Below, in pieces: positions 60,709-64,000 of a stretch of DNA of 64,000 nucleotides. Position 1 is the stretch's first letter, and each line of letters begins with the position of its first letter. The stretch comes from Saprospiraceae bacterium (GTDB lineage Bacteria > Bacteroidota > Bacteroidia > Chitinophagales > Saprospiraceae): contig JABARE010000001.1 in the NCBI GenBank assembly GCA_019187365.1, positions 416,211-480,210 on the forward strand. The letters run 5' to 3'. Made by a program: the position numbers and the translations under genes. Below the pieces are notes generated by a model. That model was not told the origin of the DNA. It saw only the letters and a program-made list of their open reading frames with translations, and ran no database searches.

Positions 60709-63147
60709 ATGAGGCCGTTGCTCATTCTATTATTCACCATTCTGTTAACTGATCTCTTTTCACAGACCCTAACGATTGAAGGGAGCGTGGTTCAGTCCCA
60801 GTCTGAAGTTCCGATTTCCGATGTCAACGTATTTCTCGAATCGACTTCTTTTCATGCACGGACGGATCTCAAAGGAAATTTTGCTTTGAGCGATGTGCCG
60901 GAAGGAGACTATCAACTGACAGCAAGTTCTTTTGGTTTCGTTAGCTACCGTATTCCCGTAACCGTGGTTGCCGGTCAGCTTCTCCGCATTGATATTCAAT
61001 TGACTGAGCAGGTAGCAGAACTCCAGGAAGTGGTTGTGATGACAAAAGGACTATCGGGAATTCGGAACATACCTGGCTCGGCGCATTTCATTTCCCCAAA
61101 AGAAATACAAAAATTCAGTTACACGGATGTCTCCAGGGCCTTGGGGAGCGTTCCTGGGATAAACATACAGGAAGAGGACGGATTCGGCTTGCGCCCCAAC
61201 ATTGGCCTTCGGGGGACCGGCGTTGAAAGAAGTTCTAAAATTACCCTGATGGAAGATGGTGTACTCACAGCCCCAGCACCCTATTCAGAACCGGCTGCGT
61301 ACTATTTTCCGACTATGGGTAGGATGCAGGCCATCGAAATAGTAAAAGGCAGCAGCCAGATCAAATACGGCCCGTTTACCACCGGCGGAGCGATCAACCT
61401 TCTTTCCACTCAAATCCCCTCCACCTTTTCCGGGAAATTCCATTTGCTGGGGGGATCCTACGGGAATCGCATTTTGCATGCCTGGGTCGGAGATGAACAA
61501 AAGCATCTTGCCTACCTCGTTGAAAGTTTCCAATACCGGTCGGATGGGTTTAAAAAGCTGGACGGCGGCGGCCCCACGGGGTTTGACAAGCAAGACTATT
61601 TGGCGAAGTTGCGGCTCCAGACTGCACCAGGTGCTAAAATTCCCCAATCCCTCAGTATCCGCTTCAGCCACACATTGGAGGAATCTGATGAGACCTATCT
61701 CGGACTGACCCAGGAGGATTTTGATCAAGATCCCTATCGCAGGTACGCAGCTTCGCAAAAGGATCTCATGTCCACCAAGCAGAATCATTTGTCGCTAATG
61801 CACACCGTTTCACTGGGCAGCGACCTGCAATTGTCGACTACTGCCTATCGAACTGAATTTTCCCGGAATTGGTATAAGCTCGACAAGGTAGGGATTTCGG
61901 ACGGCACCAAACTTTCCATAGGGAGTGTCGTCGATGACCCGGATAACAACGCGGAAGCGTATGAAGTGCTGCGAGGCACACCAACCGGATCCTCCAACAG
62001 ACTCTACGTCAAAGCGAACAACCGTTCATACGAAGCAAAGGGAATTCAATCTGCCCTGTCCTTTTCGTTTGCTCATTCAGATTGGGATCACCGGATAGAT
62101 CTGGGTTTGCGGATTCACCGGGATTGGGCAGACCGCTTTCAATGGGAGGATCATTATGCCATCCAAGATGAGGTCATGCGTCTGTTGGAGACGGGTATTC
62201 CCGGCACCGAGAGCAATCGCATCATCAGGACAGATGCTGCAGCAGCTTATTTGCAGTACCGCCTTCGCCACGGAAAGTTTACTGCAACTCCTGGTCTGCG
62301 CTACGAAAATATTTTTGTTGAGCAAAAGGATTTCGGAAAAGGAGATCCTAAAAGGTTGGGTGACCAGTTATCGCTTAAACAAAACCATGTAGCCCTAGTT
62401 ATCCCTGGAATTGGCGTTCAATATCAAGCAAACAAATTTTCCACTGTGTTCATCGGCATTCACAAAGGATTTGCACCTCCTGGTGCGCAGGACGGGACCC
62501 TCCCGGAGGAAAGCATCAACTACGAGCTTGGGAGCCGGTGGCAAAAAGGGGTATTCTTACTTCAGGCCGTCATTTTTCTCAATGACTATAGCAATTTGTT
62601 GGGAACGGATCTGGCTGCTGGCGGCGGTACTGGAACAGGTGATCTTTTCAATGCGGGTGAAGTGCGCTCACATGGTATAGAATTCCAAATTAACTGCGAT
62701 CTCATTTCACAAAAAGGTGCTCATAATTACAGTGTTCCTGTAGGAATCTCTTACACCTATACGGTCGCCCGTTTTCAAAGCAGTTTTAAAAGCATATACG
62801 AAGACTGGGGAAGTGTTGAGAAGGGAGATCATTTTCCCTACCTCCCAGCTCATCAGATTAGTTTACTTGCAGGATTTCGTTACGGCGCTTTCCGTTTTGA
62901 TGCCAGCACCCGTTTTGTGGATGCAATGCGAACCGAACCAGGACAGGGCGCAATTGAATTGAACCAGCGAACGGATGGGCATTTTACCATAGACATCAGC
63001 AGCCATTACACCATTCATAAAAAAATCGACTTGTTTGCAAGTGCCAGCAATGTATTGGATGAAGTCTACATTGCTGCCCGAAGGCCTGCCGGCCTGCGAC
63101 CCGGAATGCCACGAAGTTTTACGCTGGGCTTAAAGGCTGCATTTTAA
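60709..63147 (+). CDS. FecA-like TonB-dependent outer-membrane receptor
   Basis: This is an 812-aa protein. The signal peptide ends LLTDLFSQ. A carboxypeptidase-regulatory-like domain (about 22-100: GSVVQSQSEVPISDVNVFLESTS) precedes the TonB box region and plug (ELQEVVVMTKG, LGSVPGINIQEEDGFGLRPNIGLRGTGVERSSKITLMEDG, APAPYSEPAAYYFP). That last segment is characteristic of Fe(III)-dicitrate FecA-type receptors. The barrel ends with an aromatic (TLGLKAAF). It imports a ferric chelate, TonB-driven, across the outer membrane. Cotranscription with the DtxR-type regulator supports metal-responsive control. Confidence 0.92.
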   Translation: MRPLLILLFTILLTDLFSQTLTIEGSVVQSQSEVPISDVNVFLESTSFHARTDLKGNFALSDVPEGDYQLTASSFGFVSYRIPVTVVAGQLLRIDIQLTEQVAELQEVVVMTKGLSGIRNIPGSAHFISPKEIQKFSYTDVSRALGSVPGINIQEEDGFGLRPNIGLRGTGVERSSKITLMEDGVLTAPAPYSEPAAYYFPTMGRMQAIEIVKGSSQIKYGPFTTGGAINLLSTQIPSTFSGKFHLLGGSYGNRILHAWVGDEQKHLAYLVESFQYRSDGFKKLDGGGPTGFDKQDYLAKLRLQTAPGAKIPQSLSIRFSHTLEESDETYLGLTQEDFDQDPYRRYAASQKDLMSTKQNHLSLMHTVSLGSDLQLSTTAYRTEFSRNWYKLDKVGISDGTKLSIGSVVDDPDNNAEAYEVLRGTPTGSSNRLYVKANNRSYEAKGIQSALSFSFAHSDWDHRIDLGLRIHRDWADRFQWEDHYAIQDEVMRLLETGIPGTESNRIIRTDAAAAYLQYRLRHGKFTATPGLRYENIFVEQKDFGKGDPKRLGDQLSLKQNHVALVIPGIGVQYQANKFSTVFIGIHKGFAPPGAQDGTLPEESINYELGSRWQKGVFLLQAVIFLNDYSNLLGTDLAAGGGTGTGDLFNAGEVRSHGIEFQINCDLISQKGAHNYSVPVGISYTYTVARFQSSFKSIYEDWGSVEKGDHFPYLPAHQISLLAGFRYGAFRFDASTRFVDAMRTEPGQGAIELNQRTDGHFTIDISSHYTIHKKIDLFASASNVLDEVYIAARRPAGLRPGMPRSFTLGLKAAF

Positions 63148-63291
63148 ACGGTCGAACTTTTTGACTGGAAGCATGTTTATTCCAGGATTGCTTGCCGGAG
63201 GAACATGGTTTTGACCAATCAGCATTGGGTCTGCCTGAACTGTTACCGGTGAACATACAGAGCTCATGCGTATCCAAGAGGCTGTTATTGA

Positions 63292-63438
63292 ATGAATTGG
63301 AAAATTAAATTGAACTCCCTGCGCGCCCGATACCCTTGGCTGACCCGGCTCGGCTTTGCTGCATTTTTGTTCTTCCTGATCAAAGGCCTCATTTGGGTTG
63401 CCCTTTTTTTTGTTGCCTATTTTCATTTAAAAAAATAG
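63292..63438 (+). CDS. 48-aa single-pass membrane protein of unknown function
   Basis: An ATG at 63292 opens a 48-codon frame. A basic N-terminus (MNWKIKLNSLRARYPWLTR) leads into one long hydrophobic segment (LGFAAFLFFLIKGLIWVALFFVAYF) and ends HLKK. This is the composition of a small inner-membrane protein with an N-in positive flank. A longer frame exists on the other strand but has no protein-like character. No family is recognised; small proteins of this type occur widely in Bacteroidota. Confidence 0.55.
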   Translation: MNWKIKLNSLRARYPWLTRLGFAAFLFFLIKGLIWVALFFVAYFHLKK

Positions 63439-63573
63439 CTCCACCAGGCAAAGAAGGGAGTCAAATGCCACTGGACGCGTTCCCTTCACGTCGATCACCG
63501 CGGATGTAAATTCAATAGGCAGTTGGTTCTTGTGCTACTGAAAATGCCTTCGATTCCGGATCAGTCTTGCTAA

Positions 63574-63777
63574 AATTCCAATGCGCTTCACAAGGGCAAG
63601 ATTCAGTTGCGCCTATTGAGCGAATCAATGTATGCAACAAATGAAAGCGAGAAGAAGTCTGAACTTACTGTCAGCTCATTATTTAACGGTACTTATACCA
63701 TTTTAATGAAAGGTATTGAAAATCTGTATTACTTAAAGCCAACACGATGCAGAGCCCCCGGGTCAGTAGGCTTGTAA
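63574..63777 (+). pseudogene. Possible decayed T9SS C-terminal domain fragment
   Basis: A 67-codon frame with no upstream start reads SELTVSSLFNGTYTILMKGIENLYYL near its end. The pattern ELxVSSLFNGTY-hydrophobic resembles the closing strands of T9SS type A domains (LDVSSLxxGxYxV). The tail after that (KPTRCRAPGSVGL) does not fit. It could be the scar of a deleted cargo gene, or chance. Confidence 0.3.
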
Positions 63778-63812
63778 AAATTTGAGAAAGATGTGACCAT
63801 CCGCGTCTTTTA

Positions 63813-63934
63813 ACTCACCCGGCACTACGTGCCACCCTCTCTTTTGCTGACGCAAAAAAGAGGGTACCCAACGGACTCACCCGGCACTTCGTGCCACCCT
63901 CTCTTTTGCTGACGCAAAAAAGAGGGTACCCAAC
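63813..63934. repeat. Two tandem copies of a 60-nt palindromic element
   Basis: Copies at 63813-63872 and 63875-63934 differ at one base (A or T at the centre of the first hairpin). Each contains two inverted repeats: GGCAC-TAC/TTC-GTGCC, and CCCTCTCTTTTGC with GCAAAAAAGAGGG (one mismatch, 4-nt loop). The arrangement resembles intergenic REP-like or transcript-end elements that recur across a genome. Confidence 0.85.
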
Positions 63935-64000
63935 TGAAATCATTTGTCCTTTGTTTTGCGCAAAAACAATTCAAAAAAAAGAACTCCCCCCTCTTTGATC

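Larger units (their letters stand above)
63439..64000. other. Gene-free 562-nt stretch at the right edge
   Basis: It contains no convincing intact gene. It holds a possible remnant of a T9SS C-terminal domain (63574-63777) and a tandem palindromic repeat (63813-63934). A further palindrome-like sequence TTGTTTTGCGCAAAAACAA lies at 63951-63969, close to the window edge. Confidence 0.6.

Noticed and set aside
63130..63426. 98-codon minus-strand frame at the right end
   Set aside because: It overlaps the receptor gene's 3' end and is antisense to the 48-aa membrane protein, which has better protein character.
1..64000. CRISPR arrays, tRNA/rRNA genes, prophage or transposon genes
   Set aside because: None was found by eye on either strand. 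The only DNA-level tandem repeat is the pair at 63813-63934, which lacks spacer-repeat structure.

Overview
The window looks like chromosome from a free-living Bacteroidota of the Saprospiria/Chitinophagia kind. Eight predicted secreted proteins end in type IX secretion system (T9SS) type A C-terminal domains. Many genes have a Bacteroidota-style -7 box (TAnnTTTG) in front of the predicted start. A TamL-type lipoprotein and an FecA-like TonB-dependent receptor are also present. No rRNA, tRNA, CRISPR array, integrase or transposase was seen. The genus assignment is inference.

Layout. 0-5.5 kb: a 3-hydroxybutyryl-CoA dehydrogenase cut by the window edge, a BadF/GlcNAc-kinase-like protein overlapping pfkA, a complete p-aminobenzoate set (pabA divergent from pabB-pabC) and a YggS-type PLP protein. 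5.5-9.4 kb: a minus-strand pair of T9SS cargo genes (a nine-repeat FG-GAP/VCBS protein and an unknown). 9.7-21.6 kb: housekeeping genes (purL, a TlpA-like lipoprotein, a TrmH-family methyltransferase divergent from tamL, nth, an acyl-CoA reductase, rluD, a trans-sulfuration PLP enzyme, a phosphodiesterase and a zinc-type oxidoreductase). 21.7-46.8 kb: a 25-kb block of surface-protein genes. It holds four giant paralogues (1421, 1473, 1439 and 2077 aa), each with HYR/Ig-like cysteine-rich modules, a regulatory-like beta domain, a dockerin-like repeat pair, a cohesin-like domain and a T9SS signal. A DUF3667-type membrane protein and a coiled-coil lipoprotein sit between them, and at the end is a divergent 963-aa protein made of nine tandem eight-cysteine repeats. 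46.9-59.8 kb: an aminotransferase, the nusB-guaA-lipoprotein operon, a DoxX-like membrane protein, an IMPACT/YigZ protein with coaE, rocD, a small T9SS cargo and acetoacetyl-CoA synthetase. 59.9-64 kb: a DtxR/MntR-type regulator with a candidate operator, in an apparent operon with an FecA-like receptor, then a 48-aa membrane protein, a decayed T9SS-tail fragment and a tandem palindromic repeat.

The most interesting system is the 21.7-46.8 kb block. A dockerin-like and a cohesin-like module on the same polypeptide, repeated in four neighbouring T9SS cargo paralogues, suggests self-assembling extracellular or cell-surface polymers. The adjacent nine-repeat cysteine-rich protein appears to be built from a repeat domain I cannot name. 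In its degenerate copies cysteines are lost in pairs, which predicts a disulfide pattern.
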